Positions 1 through 12,700 of a stretch of DNA of 64,000 nt are shown here, piece after piece (within the stretch, counting starts at the first letter, position 1; each line of letters opens with the position of its first letter). The position numbers and the translations under genes were made by a program. Below the pieces are notes generated by a model, which had not been told where the DNA came from, made no database searches, and was given only the letters and a program-made list of their open reading frames with translations. This stretch comes from Castanea sativa (Eukaryota; Streptophyta; Magnoliopsida; Fagales; Fagaceae), in the NCBI RefSeq assembly GCF_040712315.1, contig NC_134015.1, positions 18,663,614 to 18,727,613 on the forward strand, given 5' to 3'.

Positions 1-734
1 CCTATTAGGTGCCTGTGTAAAATTTCCAAATAAATAAAAAATGTATGGTGATAATTTTGAAATCCCTCTTTAGATGTTAGTATAAAGTTTCTCTCCTATG
101 TTACTCATATGAAGCTTTTACTTTGGATTAGAACCACTGAACCCAAAAGCAATAAAGCTTCTACCACATTGTACTCCAAATGATGTTTTGTGCTACATGT
201 GTCCCAAAGTTTACAATTTGAAAATTCTATAATTTTACTTATTCTTCATGTAAAATAGTAACGTATGTCTTGGTGGTATGAAAGTACGATTATGTGTATT
301 CAAAATTTTGGTAATGTTTAGGACTCTAATAACTTAGCCATCTTTTGAACAGTTTCTGGTTGATTCTTAGTTGAAATTTTTTTTTTCATTTTTTTCCCCT
401 GCAAACATATCTACGAGATCAAAATGTCATTTGGACTCATTTTTGCACCCTCTGATGTTTTATATGTTGCGTTATTTTGAGGATGATCTCATAAGAGCTC
501 TGAATGTATGGAATTTGTTGTTCAAGTCACCTTCCTATTTCCTAGTTTTGTAAATGCATTGATATAAAATTTAAGTTCTTTGAATGGTAAAGCCTTGAGA
601 ATGACTTTAGGCATGTTGTTTCTTTAAGTGTGGTAAATACTTTCCTCCATTAAGATTTCTCAGCATAGAGCGATCTTGATTGTGTGGTATTAAAATTTTA
701 TTGATGGCTTTTCTGCATTATTTTTTTTTCACAG
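1..734 (+). other. Upstream intron or promoter region of the PHR1-like gene
   Basis: AT-rich sequence with no supported coding content. A polypyrimidine run followed by an acceptor ends at 734 (tttcacag), so most of this stretch is probably an intron in the 5' untranslated region. The transcription start would then lie before the window. This is inferred from the splice signal alone; if the acceptor is not used, the stretch is promoter. Confidence 0.45.
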
Positions 735-896
735 ACACACTAAGAAAGGCCCTTGAGTAGCGGTGAACTTAAGAACTAGCAAAAAGTGGCTTAAGAAATT
801 TTTACCGTGCTTATCATTCCCATTTTGTTGGCAGTGAATTAAGCTTGTAGGAGTAGTTCAAATCAGACAGCTGGCACTCTCAATGCATAAACAATA
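735..896 (+). other. 5' UTR exon part of the PHR1-like gene
   Basis: Lies between the acceptor at 731-734 and the start codon at 897, with no coding signal. The ATG at 897 was chosen because the protein then begins with residues ([11 protein letters not shown]) that match the usual N-terminus of PHR1 proteins. Confidence 0.5.
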
Positions 897-3800
897 ATGA
901 ACATGCACCCTGCTTTATCTGTTCAGAGATCAGGTGGAAAGCAGCTGAGAGACATGGGGGCTGGAGCTATGTCTTCATCTTTACCAGCTTTTGCTTCTGC
1001 TCTTGATTATTCCAGATATCCAGATTCTTTTCACGTTTCCTCAGGAAGGGAAACGGTCACAAATTCCATTTCAACACAAGCTTCTGCAATAGTGTCCAAC
1101 AGCAATATTGACGGGCGCTTGTTGACATCATCTCCTGGATTCGCAAACGATTTGATTTTTCCCACAGTTTCTCCGCATGGAAGGCTTCCCCAAAATTCTC
1201 CATTTATTTCTCAGTCATCAACTGATGGGGCATCATTTCCGCCTAGCCATTCCTCCCATCAGGATTTGCAATCCCCAGTATTGATTAATCAATATGAAGG
1301 AAGTCAGGATATCTCCTGGTGTACAGATTTCCTTGATTTTCCAGATAATGTCCCTGTTCAGACTGGTCAGGTGGAAGGCGCTACTGGTGTCGTAACATCT
1401 GAGGACCATACAAGGAGAAATGATTGGCAGTGGGCTGATGGGTTAATTTCCGAGCTGGACCCGGACTGGAGTGACCTTCCCGATGTTAATGTAATTGATC
1501 CCATATCAGAGGTTTGTACTTCAATTCACTAATATATGTACACAGTTGCCTTGATGTCTGAATAGGCCTGTCTAGCTCACATTAAATTATCTAGTGCATC
1601 TGGAATAAATTCATGCATTTGTTAAAATTGTGTAGTTGAATGATTAAATTTACTATATCCCAATAGTTTAAGCTTTTGGGATAATCGGTAATTTAATATG
1701 GTATCAGAGTAGGAGGTCCTGCGTTCGATTACCATCTCCTCCACCCTACCTCCTATTTAAATTCCCATGTATTGGGCCTCACCTATTAAAAGATAGTCTT
1801 GGCCCACACGTGAGGGAGAATGTTAGAATTGTGTGGTTGAATGATTAAATTTACCATATTCTAATAGCTTAAGTTTTTGGGAGAATCTGTAATTTAACAG
1901 CCTTGATGCCTAGAAAATTAACAAAGTACCTCTTGTTGATCGATCTTCTGATATCTTGATGCAGCAAACCCAGATCCACCAGCAGCCTCCTGTACCATCT
2001 GCAGAATTTCGCAATGTTGCTAATACATTGTCCACTGCACCTCCAACGAAGTCCCGAATGCGTTGGACACCAGAACTTCACGAGGCCTTTGTGGAAGCTG
2101 TCAATCGGCTTGGTGGTAGTGAACATGCTACTCCAAAGGGTGTCAAAAATCTCATGAATGTTGAAGGCCTGACCATATATCATGTTAAAAGCCACCTGCA
2201 GGTGCTGAAAAATTTTACATTTTTTTAATTTGCTCCCTTTTGGAAGCCAGGTGTTTGTTGCATTGAATCATCTGCGATTTTTTTTTTCTTTCAGAAATAT
2301 CGAACAGCAAGACACAAACCAGAGTCAACATCAGAAGGTAATGATGGCTGCCTCCATTTTTCTATTTCTTGTGTTTCATAGGCATGTTTGATGTTTAATC
2401 TTTGGTATATGCATTTTCTTATCCTTATCTTGTCAACTTATACTATGGTGTGGAAGAATAATTCACCATTTATACAATCTTGTTAACCTATCTTTCCAGG
2501 GTTCTCAATATATATAAGTAGAGTGCAGTAAGATTATTAGATGAAACTATTCTTTTCTTTTGTATGCAGGAACTTCAGAGAAAAAATTTACTTCTATTGA
2601 AGAAGCAAAATCTGCAGACATAAAAACGTAAGCATTTCATTGTACCTAAAATTCCAGAATATATTCATACTATTGTCTCTCTTTTGTATTTTTATTTTCC
2701 TTTTGAGGATGAATATTGTATCTATGCTAGCGTGTCTTAACTTTTAAACAGTGCAACTTCAACTGTTATAGCTTGTTGATTTCCCTGTTTATCATTTATC
2801 AATGACTTGCATCATCTTACTAGTTTGTGATGGAACAGTTTCAAACCTTCAAGCCAAAGATGTTAAAAAATAATTAGATTTCTAGATTTTGTAGAATTAT
2901 TATTGACAATGGAGGGGAGTAACGGTTCAAATTACTTTTCTCTCTCATTTCATTATCTTTATGAAAATATTTTGTCATGGTTGTTATCGTCCATTTGCTT
3001 TGCTTGTCACCATATAGTTTTATGCTAAACTTCCTTACAGATTTAGTAGTTGTGTTTTTTTCATTATCTTGTCTTAGTGTGAGTACTATTGATAAGATAA
3101 TAGGTTATACTCCTGCATTTTCCAACTTCAGTACAGGTAAGTTATCTAATTGTTTTGCAAAGAAGCCAGAAACTAAGACAATCATGAGAACCTTGATTTT
3201 AGCTGGCTTCTCTACAACATGGTGAATTAGCCTATTTATTGAAGTAGTGAGCACATGGGTGGATGTGACTAGTGAGCATTGTATCAACAGGTGTCTGACA
3301 TATAAATTCCCTGATAGGAGATCTGTTCCCACTTAGGATATAGGATAGGACATCTGTAGTCTTATGAAGGAAATTTTTTCGATTGGTATCCAAAGTAAAG
3401 AAAGTATTGAATCATGAGTATTTTATCAAACAGGTTTTGATTGGAACTTTCTAAACAATAATTTGTTCCATTTTCTTTTGGTTCACAATAGACATTTCTC
3501 TTGAGTTATCAGGAATGCCACTGTCCATTAGGCTCTGTAGAATTGGGATCCATAATTAAGTTGTAGCTCTCCAAATTTCTCCTTCAAATGTTCTATTTGT
3601 TTTACATCTGATTTTTTATCACAGGAGTATTGATATCACAGAAGCATTGAGGTTGCAGATGGAACTTCAGAAGCGGCTTCATGAACAGTTAGAGGTAGGC
3701 AGCTTGTTGCAGAACTCTGCTTTCTCCTACTTTGGTTGAGCTGCTGTCTGATCAAAATGCTATAGGCCTATATGAAGTGTTGATATATTGTCTTCCTTAT

Positions 3801-4665
3801 ATGTTTAAAGTTGGTTGTTAAAGATTCACTTAGGATATTTATAATATAAAATGTTGATAACCCATATAAATATCTTTTCATTCTAGGAATTTAAAACATA
3901 ATTTTTTAAAAAGTATTTCACAAGGTCTTCATGATGAGGAATTTCTTTTCTAATTTCAGTAGTTGAGAACCTTTAGTCTGTTCAACCGTTAAAAGTAAAT
4001 GTTGAGTTGCAACTCGCAAGGAACATGAGAGTTATGGTGTAGCACCATTTGCTTATTGAATATATTGAAGCAATGCAATTTCCAATCATGTTGTTACTTT
4101 AATTGTTTTCTTACCAATAAACTCAACTTAGATTACAATTATTGTGCTTGTTTGATTTGAATTTATAACTGCTCTTCTCTCCTCTTTCATCACCTTCTTT
4201 CTAGCTATGATACTATCTATTGCAATTAGAAGTTGGTAGCCTTAATGTTTTGTGAGAAATGTACATTAAAATGGACAGGAAAAAGGAGGGAGAGAGCTAT
4301 AGTTTTTAACATGTTCTGACATGTTGGTTATTATGTTCCCACAGATTCAAAAAAAGTTGCAGTTGCAAATTGAACGACAGGGGCAGTATCTTCAAGAGAT
4401 GTTTGAGGCACAAAAAATGATTGAAGATGGAAAAAGTAAGACCTCCACATCTGCCCTGGATGATCCTTCTGTTCCACTATCAAATGCCGTTGCAGATGTC
4501 AAAACAGAAACCTTAAAATTGGATCAACCCAAAGCAGGAATTGGAGCTAGTAACGCCAACCCCACACCTGAAGAAGGTTTTTGGGACATAAGTCAGGAAC
4601 AAAGGGCAGATAAACCAGGTGATGGTGAGTCTAATGCTCCACCAACAAAACGAGCAAAGCTATGA
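897..4665 (+). CDS. PHR1-like MYB-CC transcription factor (phosphate starvation response), 6 coding exons
   Basis: Nuclear MYB-CC transcription factor of the PHR1/PHL group. Members bind P1BS promoter sites and are held back by SPX proteins when phosphate is ample. Coding exons read 897-1511, 1965-2201, 2295-2337, 2570-2627, 3625-3694 and 4345-4665, all with GT-AG introns and matching phases, giving about 447 residues with no internal stop. The acidic, Ser-rich N-terminal half includes the family block WCTDFLDFP. The single MYB repeat spans about 234-292 ([15 protein letters not shown] to SHLQKYRTAR). The coiled coil spans about 319-362 (LHEQLE). A basic end (TKRAKL) resembles a nuclear signal. 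Two things are odd: the MYB repeat reads GVKNLMNV where relatives read GVLKLMKV, and the coiled coil has Gln349 where PHR1 has Arg340. The family is sure; the exact member (PHR1 or PHL) is not. Confidence 0.93.
1620..1899 (+). mobile_element. Complete TRIM (miniature LTR retrotransposon) in PHR1-like intron
   Basis: Two 79-bp direct terminal repeats (1620-1698 and 1821-1899) both run from TGTTA to the same AT-rich end. The second ends in CA. The left copy is followed at once by a primer-binding site like that of initiator methionine tRNA (TGGTATCAGAGT, 1699-1710). The right copy is preceded by a purine tract (GTGAGGGAGAA). The flanks gcatt and gcctt form a decayed 5-bp target duplication. There is no coding capacity, as expected for a TRIM. 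It sits in the first coding intron in the same direction as the gene. Confidence 0.88.
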
Positions 4666-5150
4666 AGCATGGGTGCGAAATAGGATGGAATGCGCCATAG
4701 GAAACCAGGAGATGTTTTTGGGGCTTGGGCATTATTTTTCCTTTGTGTAGCATTTTAAGTTTGCTTCATTTGGCGAAGATACAAAGTTCCAGTTTGGATG
4801 ATCTAGTTTTCTAGTATCTTGTTTTCTGTCCCCAGCAAAGGGCTGAACGCATTGGAAAATGGAACTTAAAAAATTTGGATTTCCTGTAAATGTATTAATC
4901 ATTAAAAAAAAAAAAAAAAAATCTGCTGCATATCCTGGTGGAATGCTTATTAGTAGGAACTTGTAGGAATATGGCACGATCGAGCAATGTTTTACCTGAA
5001 CCATAATAGTCATTATGTAGATTTTCTTAACTTTAACAAAGTGTAAATTATGTGATCTTCATTTGTATATCTCTAGAGCACGTGCTTTATTCTAGCTTTA
5101 AGTTACATGTAGAGATGCTGTTTCCCACTACAAGATGCATTTGGTTGTGC
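4666..5150 (+). other. 3' UTR and downstream flank of the PHR1-like gene
   Basis: Non-coding sequence after the stop. An A-rich stretch at 4903-4921 sits about 240 bases past the stop and may mark the 3' end of the transcript or be a genomic poly-A tract. No clear polyadenylation signal stands out among several AT-rich hexamers. Nothing else is recognisable. Confidence 0.4.
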
Positions 5151-5158
5151 TTTCATTA

Positions 5159-5308
5159 GAAAGGACAACCCTTGGAGGTTGAAGTAGGCACTTGGAATTC
5201 TGTGTAGGAAGTAAAGTGGTATGAGCAACATCTTGATCTGGATGATGATGGCAGCCTAGTGTACCAAGTCAGAAAGCTTTACACAAATGAAACAGCATAT
5301 GGGTAGGT
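5159..5308 (+). pseudogene. Possible exon relic of an unrecognised gene
   Basis: A reading frame at 5160-5306 translates to a plausible globular piece (KWYEQHLDLDDDGSLVYQV followed by RKLYTNETAYG) with normal amino-acid use, but one TAG interrupts it at about 5205. It is flanked by an acceptor-like attag and a donor-like gtaaat. I do not recognise the family. It could be a stray exon of a lost gene, a retrocopy fragment, or chance. Confidence 0.3.
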
Positions 5309-5309
5309 A

Positions 5310-6680
5310 AATTGGTGCTATAATTTTGATGGCTACATTAATATCGAGGATACTCATGAATGAGTTTGTATGTACAAAAAGCAATAAATCTGGTGACACA
5401 ATTTCTCGTAAGTGACATTGTATGACATACTATACTAACATGTTGCAAAAAAAGTTATGAAATTATTTTTTGTTGCGTATTGCTCGTACTTAACGGGCAC
5501 ATAGTACGCTGATTGCAACCTCAGAATATTGGAAATTTTTTACTCTTTTCTTGAATGTATGCCTTTTTGTGTGTTCTATTTGTCTCGCTCTAAATTTCTT
5601 TTCAGCTTTTATAAGAAGTAATTCATTTTTGTTGTCAAAGATGCCACTCAGATTGGATTGATAAGAAATTCGCATTCGGTGTATTTTTGGAAGCAAATGG
5701 GTTGTTTTTTTTATTTTTTTATTTAAGGGAAAAATGGGTTGCCTATATTGATTTTTTTATGTTCTATCATTTTATGCACACAAAATAACACACTATGTCG
5801 CTATCTTAGATTTTTTTTTTTAGAGAGATAATTATAACATGCTACTAACTCCGTAACTTGAACTCCTTTCCCCTTAGACCCCAAGCACTGTGTATATGAT
5901 CACGGGCCAATTCAATTACAATAGGCGTCGCTATCTTAGATTTTAATAGGTGCCTAATTATGAGTTAAATGAAACCATTTGCACTAAATAATGAAAGCCC
6001 GCACATATTCCTCCAAGACCCAAGTCCAAATGGATAAGGACTATTGTTTGTCCACAAATGACAAAACTACTATAAAGCATGATACCCAAGTCCACTTAGA
6101 ACTTGCCCCGAAAAAAAAAAAAAAAAGTCCAAAATCATTAATGATTTATTTATTTTTATTATAAATACAAATAAAATACCCGAAATTATTAGAAGACAAA
6201 AGAGTTTACCAGTCTAATCATTACTAGTTTGGATGAGAATGGTTTGATGGTTTTTTTTAGAGAAAGATGTAATAGTAATTAGTAATAGCAAAAGCAAGTA
6301 AACAAAAACATGGTGTGTGGGAGTGGGCCCAATATTAATATGAGCCATGGGAATCAAGTATATATATTTTTTTAAATATATATGATAGAATTTTTATATT
6401 AATCTAAGTTTATAGGTATTTGTATTGAAGTTTTTCCTTAAAAATTTAAACTCCGACTCTTACCCGGATCTTATAGAAAGCTAATACATTATAGGACAAG
6501 TTATTTATAAAGCGTCCGGTCCCCATTAGGAATAGGAATAAGAGTAGGAGCATTGCCTAATGATACATAAAACAAACAAAACTCATCATCATCCTTTCTT
6601 TCCGAATTCCAGTAGTTAGAAGATAATAAGACTTAAATAAGAGAAGATTGTAAAACCAAAACCAAAACCAAAGAGGGGTC
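5310..6680. other. Intergenic region
   Basis: AT-rich sequence with short homopolymer runs and no supported gene. The last few hundred bases before 6680 must contain the PEX12 promoter. I cannot assign a TATA box or any other element with confidence. Confidence 0.5.
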
Positions 6681-6681
6681 T

Positions 6682-6713
<32 letters not shown>
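6682..6713 (+). repeat. (GA)n microsatellite in the PEX12 leader, touching the start codon
   Basis: About sixteen uninterrupted GA units end directly before gATG at 6715. GA/CT tracts are common in plant 5' leaders and can bind GAGA-type (BPC) factors. Its place beside the start codon is seen; any regulatory role is inferred. Confidence 0.9.
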
Positions 6714-6714
<1 letters not shown>

Positions 6715-6718
<4 letters not shown>

Positions 6719-9700
6719 TGTTTCAAGTAGGAGGGCAAGGGAGCCGGCCGACCTTCTTCGAGATGTCGGCGGCTCAGCAGCTCCCCGCCAGCCTCCGCGC
6801 CGCTCTCACCTATTCTTTCGGCGTAACTCTCTTCTCTTTCATTTCTGATTATTATTATTATTATTATGTATATATGGTTATTTAATTGTAGAACAACTGC
6901 TACAACTACTACAGGTATTGGCTTTAAGAAGACCGATGTTCCACAGGGTTTTAGACTATGAAGATGAATTCTTTGCTTTCCTCATGCTCATTCTCGAAAC
7001 TCACAGCTTACGTACCACAGGTGGAACCCTTTTTTTCCTTTTACCCCCTTTTTTTTTTTTTTGCTTGTTTTCCATTAATGTATATATTTTTTGATGAATT
7101 CACTATCAATAACTACATGCTACTGAGTATTATTGCTTTTCTAGGATATATTAATATGTAGAGTTGTATAGCTGTTTTGGTTGCCAATGCCAACCTTTGT
7201 CCTAGAGTTGTATACAATTTAGATAAGGCATATGGAGAAAAATCTAAGATAAAAGCCATACAAGGCGCCCGGATGTGTTGATTCGTATTGTGTATTTGTT
7301 TTGGGAGATAGGCAGCATTAATACAATGTTATCATTTGTGTATTGATGTTGTCAATTTCATCCCTTAAGCTAAAAATCAAGAAGAATTTCGTTGGAATCG
7401 AATACCCTCAAACCCATGTCTCGTTTTTTCAAACTGGGGTCATTGGGGCCATGGGCTTTAGATGAAATGGCACTTCTTATACTTGTGAGACTAGTGTAAG
7501 ACCCATTGGTGTTTGTGTGAGTTACGAAGAATGTTGTACCTAGTGCACAAAGCTCCCACTTTTGCAGGGTCTAAGAGAGGTGATTGGTAGGCGGCCTTAC
7601 CTTACCCCTAGTTTTATTTGGAGAGCCAGTCTGAGGAGTTTTTGAAGGTGGAAATACTAGTTAAGAATACTCTGTTATAATATTTTATTAACATTTTATT
7701 TGGAACTTATCAAAAATTTTTTTTATTTGGAACTTGTCTTAAGTTATTTTGAGTTTTAAGTACCTGCAAAAGTTGAAATTTCTGGCTAGATTAGCTCAGA
7801 ATGTCTCTGAGGTGTTGTTCAAAAGACTTAAAATTAGATCCCACTATAACCATTTGATAGAAAAGAACATTTTGTGGGTGTAGGGGATTTGGTTTGTATT
7901 TGTAGTGAATAATAAGGTTCTACATGTTATCAAGTGAGCAGCTATTATTGGCTATGTGAATTTGCCCCCTTGATGCAGTAAAACATAATGCTATCTATGA
8001 GGATAAGCAGAAAGAGGAGGTGCAGGGGCTGTAAGGGAGATGCTTGAGATAAAATTTTGAAAATAATGCATGGTGAGTGTGTATATTGTAAGAATGTGAT
8101 ATGGGTGAGCTAAATGAAGGTAAAGCTTGAGTTGATGGTCTCTGGTCTCTGCATGTTTGGAGTTTGGAATTAGTGGTAAAGCTGCTTTTATGCAGCGGTA
8201 GCACTTAAATCTAATGAAGCAAGATGGAGGAAGGGAATTTTATTGTGAAAATAATAATATGTAATTCAATGTACATGTGAGATTGTTTTCATCAATCAGC
8301 CTTTAGCAAAGAGTCTTGTAGTTCAATTAGCACTTCTTGGTATTTCCAACGGAGATGTCTGTTGAAATCTCCCCTCAGCCAACTATCGATTTATCCAAAA
8401 AGAAAAAGAAACATGTAGATGTGAGATTGTTGATGATTGGAAGATAAATTTTTTTAAAAAGAGACTCCACCTTTTGGTCCTAAGATCTGCTTATATTGCC
8501 CACCTTATATGCATTTTGAATCTCTTGTACTAAGTTTCTCATACCGCTGCAGCATTTTTGTGTGTTTGATGTAGAGTTAGCCTGCTTTAAATCTTTACTT
8601 GGGACTCATTGCATATTTTTTTCCTTTACCTAATCTTCAGATGCATCTTTTTCTGAATCTCTATATGGCTTACGGAGGAGAGCTGTGAAGATAAAAGTGA
8701 AGAAAGATGATGCTCGATTGATGTCAGGTGATGGGATTAATCACTCTGGGTTAGAGAAGCGCCAAAAAGTTCTTTCAGTTGTGTTTCTGGTACAATCATC
8801 TGCTTCTTTTTATTAATTTTGAAACTCCAGTAAACATTTCTTTTCATTCTGGAGCAGATAGTACTTGTGCTTGCTTATCTATGTTATTATTATATTTTGA
8901 TTGGTAAGTTACACACACATACCCCCATTGAGTTTTGAATCCACCACCTCACTCTCCATCCGTTTTTTGTGGGAGGAGGTACAATTTGAGTTCGATCTCA
9001 TTGACTTTGTCTTCTTTGCATTGTTGTCTGAATTAGTAGTTTATAAAATTCTAAGTATAACCAGCATCGGAATTCTGCTATTTGGATGGCTGTGCCCCAT
9101 TGTTTGATGTGGTGCATTTGGCGGGAGAGGAATAACCGACATTTTGAGGATTTAGAGAGATCAGATTCAGATCTTAAACTCTTCTTCCTTAAGACTCTTC
9201 TAGATTGGGTTGTAGTGTAAGGCTTTTGTTCTTTTTCTTCAGTCCATGGTTTCATGGACTTTTGTACTTTATGTACTTGATTTGTATTTGTCCTTGATGC
9301 ATACTTCCTGTATACTCAAGTGACACCCTTCTTCTTTTTAATATATTTTTATTACTTATAAAAAAAATTAATTAGAGAAGGAGAGGAGTGAATGAAGCTC
9401 ATCAACATAATCTTTAAGCATACCCAATATGAGCTTTATCTAGTGGCAGAGCTAGGATTTTAGTTTAGGAGGGGCAATATTGGAAGCAAAATTAATCCCA
9501 AAAATATTAATTTGACATTAATAAAAGTAAGAAATATATATAATAATGTAATCATCGTAGAAAATGTACTATAATGTAAAGTATAATGTATTTTTCATAC
9601 CTAAGTTAATTTATTTTTAAAAGTATAGAAATATACCTAGAAAGTCTTATATTATCTCATTGCCTTGATTGCCTCTAAATTTTATGTGGAATTCAATGTT

Positions 9701-12700
9701 CTTCCTCTATTCTTTTAATTATTTACACAAAGACCTTATAGTAAAAACCTAAAATTTGAAACTATGAAAGAGTGAAGATATTGAAGGAAAAAAGATTAGT
9801 GGAAGGATCAGGGCATTAGAAATTAGACATAAATAATATGTGTGTGTGTTTGCGTGTGTGTGTAATTAAATAATTCTTTAGATTTAACCAGTTACTTTGA
9901 GTTTAAATGCCATGAGAAAAATGAATTTGATATGAAATTAAAAAGTGATGTGATATGGGAAAATTTTAATTTTAATTGTTGTGAAGTACCATAAGTACCA
10001 TGGGTTAAGCTTGAAGGAAATTTTTTAAGTATAAATTAACATTATATGTTTATCTCTATTTTAAATTTAAAATTTTTTTTTATAATGTCTTTATCTTTTT
10101 TCAAAGGGGACAAACTAAAGTCCTATTAATATAGTCTTTTTGAGTAGTACTGTTTTTCATGTACACCCCCAGTGTACCTGGTTTTTCTCATTAAATACAA
10201 TTCCATTATTTATCAAAAAAAAGAAAAAGAAAGTCTTTTTGAGTAAAAAGATAGAAAATTATTTTACTCCTTTGCATGAAATGTGTACATAGAATCCATT
10301 CCTACCTAACGGTGGGAGACCATTTTTTCACCTTGCATGGCTTTGTTGAATTCCATGTACACGACCAATCTGAACACAAAGAGATTTGGTATATTTGTGA
10401 AGCTTAAACTGGGATTGCTTACGCTAATACAAAGGAGCTTTGAGTGAGGTCCCTTGGCTTCGCCTCTGACTTCATCCATTCCTCTCTCTCTCTAATAGTA
10501 GGCGGTTTTTTTTATTGGTGGGTCTTGAACCCATGATCTCACCTCCCATTTTGCTTATACAAGGGAAGGAAAGGCCAATTGAGCTAAAGCTCATGGGTGA
10601 AGATGTCTAACACAATAATGTTATGTGTTCATTTTCATGAAAGGAAAAAAAAAGGGGGCGGGGGTGGTTGTGTGTGTGTAAAATATAGTGTTTGTGGGCT
10701 GTGAAAATGTGTACACATACATAGATAATAGCAACAACCTCCACCTTGCTCTACTATGCAAGGAAAGGAGCTCATTGCCAAAGATATCTTATACAATCAT
10801 GTTATGTGTTCATTTTCGTGAAAAGCAACAAAAATAATAAAGTAATAAAAAGTAAAAGATAGTGTCTGTAGACCATGAGTGTGTATGTTAGACACAGTTT
10901 CTTGTGCTATATCAATTTATTCTCACTTAGGCTATGTTTGGTTGGAGGGAAGACGGAAAGAAGGGAGGAAGAGAAGAAAAATCCTTTGTTTGGTTGGAGA
11001 GAAATTGAGAGAGGGAATGGAAAATGGAGGGAATTATTTTCCACGGGACCCACCATTTATCTTTCCTTCCAAATTGGAAGGTAATGAGTAAAAAGAGAGA
11101 GTTGCACATGAGCCTCATCTCTTTCCCTTCTTTTGTACCTTGCAAACCGAACACAATGCAGGGAAAACTATTCTCGTTTCCCTTTCTATGCTCTTCCTCT
11201 CTCCTCTCCCCTCCCCCTCAGTTTTGCCAAACATGGTGTTAGAGCTGTAGGTAGATGAAGGGGTAATGATTTGTGAAGTTAATATGTATAGGTTGTGCTG
11301 CCATATTTTAAGTCAAAGTTGCATTCAATATACAATAAAGAAAGGGAAGCCAGGCTTCAAGCAAGTTTATGGGGACATGATGATGAAAGATTTGATGATA
11401 CTGAGTATATAGGAGGGGAGGATTCTCTTGCTTCAAGCGGAAATTTGGAAGCAGAAGCATCAATTAGGACACGCTTGACAACGAGGATTCAGAAAATTGT
11501 AGGCACTTGCTATCCATGGATACATGCTAGTAGTGAAGGTATGTGTATGTTTCAATCTAGTTGTAGGTTTCTATTTGCAAAGCAATGCTGTTTGTCTGTT
11601 CTTCATTTAAGTGTGTGTGTGTGTATATATATGTATTAATACTGACATTGGATTACACTATTAAATAAGTTTAATAATAAATAAACAAATTTTACCAATC
11701 AATTTTTATTTTATTTTATATTTTACATGTTCTTAAAATATGATTGTACATTATTCATGAAACTCTATGGCTTTCTTTATGTTATCTGTGAATTTCTAAT
11801 AAGCAGAACTCTCAGACTTTCTCTGTCTCTCAATTAGAAGTTAGATAATTGTCTCCTGCATAGTTAACAAACAAAAATTTGATGAATTGTATGTGTGTGA
11901 TTAAATTATGTTTTCCCTTACGCTAGCAAGTAAACTCATCATTAGTCTCAGGATTAATGTTTGTGGCATTTTTAATATATGATGTTATGTCTTCAGGGTG
12001 GGGCTATTGAATGCCCTTCAGTTGTAACTGACAATTCTCTCTAAGAACCTGTGGTATAATCATCCATTATAATATATTTTCCTTTTTGGTGTGCAATGCA
12101 GGAGTATCTTTTGCTTATCAGCTGTTATATTTGTTGGATGCTACTGGATTCTATTCGTTAGGACTACATGCACTTGGGATTCAAGTTTGCCGAGCTACAG
12201 GGCAAGAGCTGGTATAATTTAGCAAGGTTTCTTTGGAATATTTAGTGGCGAGTACATTTACATTTTTATATGAGAACCATAAATGGTAGCACAAGCTGTT
12301 GGGGACCATGCCTCATGAAGGGGAGGTCACTAGATTGAATCTCCCCTTCCCCATCCTCTTGAGGCCAAAAGTTACCTTCAAAATAAAATTTACATTATTA
12401 TATGAGCATACGATTTTCTGTCTGATTTGTCATGTATATTGCTATGGGCTATATATTGGTGTCAAATAGCTGACATGTAAGCCTGTCTCATTTGTCATTT
12501 TCTTATATAAATTGTCTTTAAAGTCGCTTAGAAAACTGTTTAATATTGTATTTCTTTTAGTCATGAGCACATAGTGCAATAATCTCTCTTGCACCTTATC
12601 AAGCATGCAATAATTTATTGTCTTTATGCATATAAGTGTGGATAGGCAAAAGGAAATCCATTGTCTCCACTTGGTTGTTTGCTTTGCAAAATCAATCATT

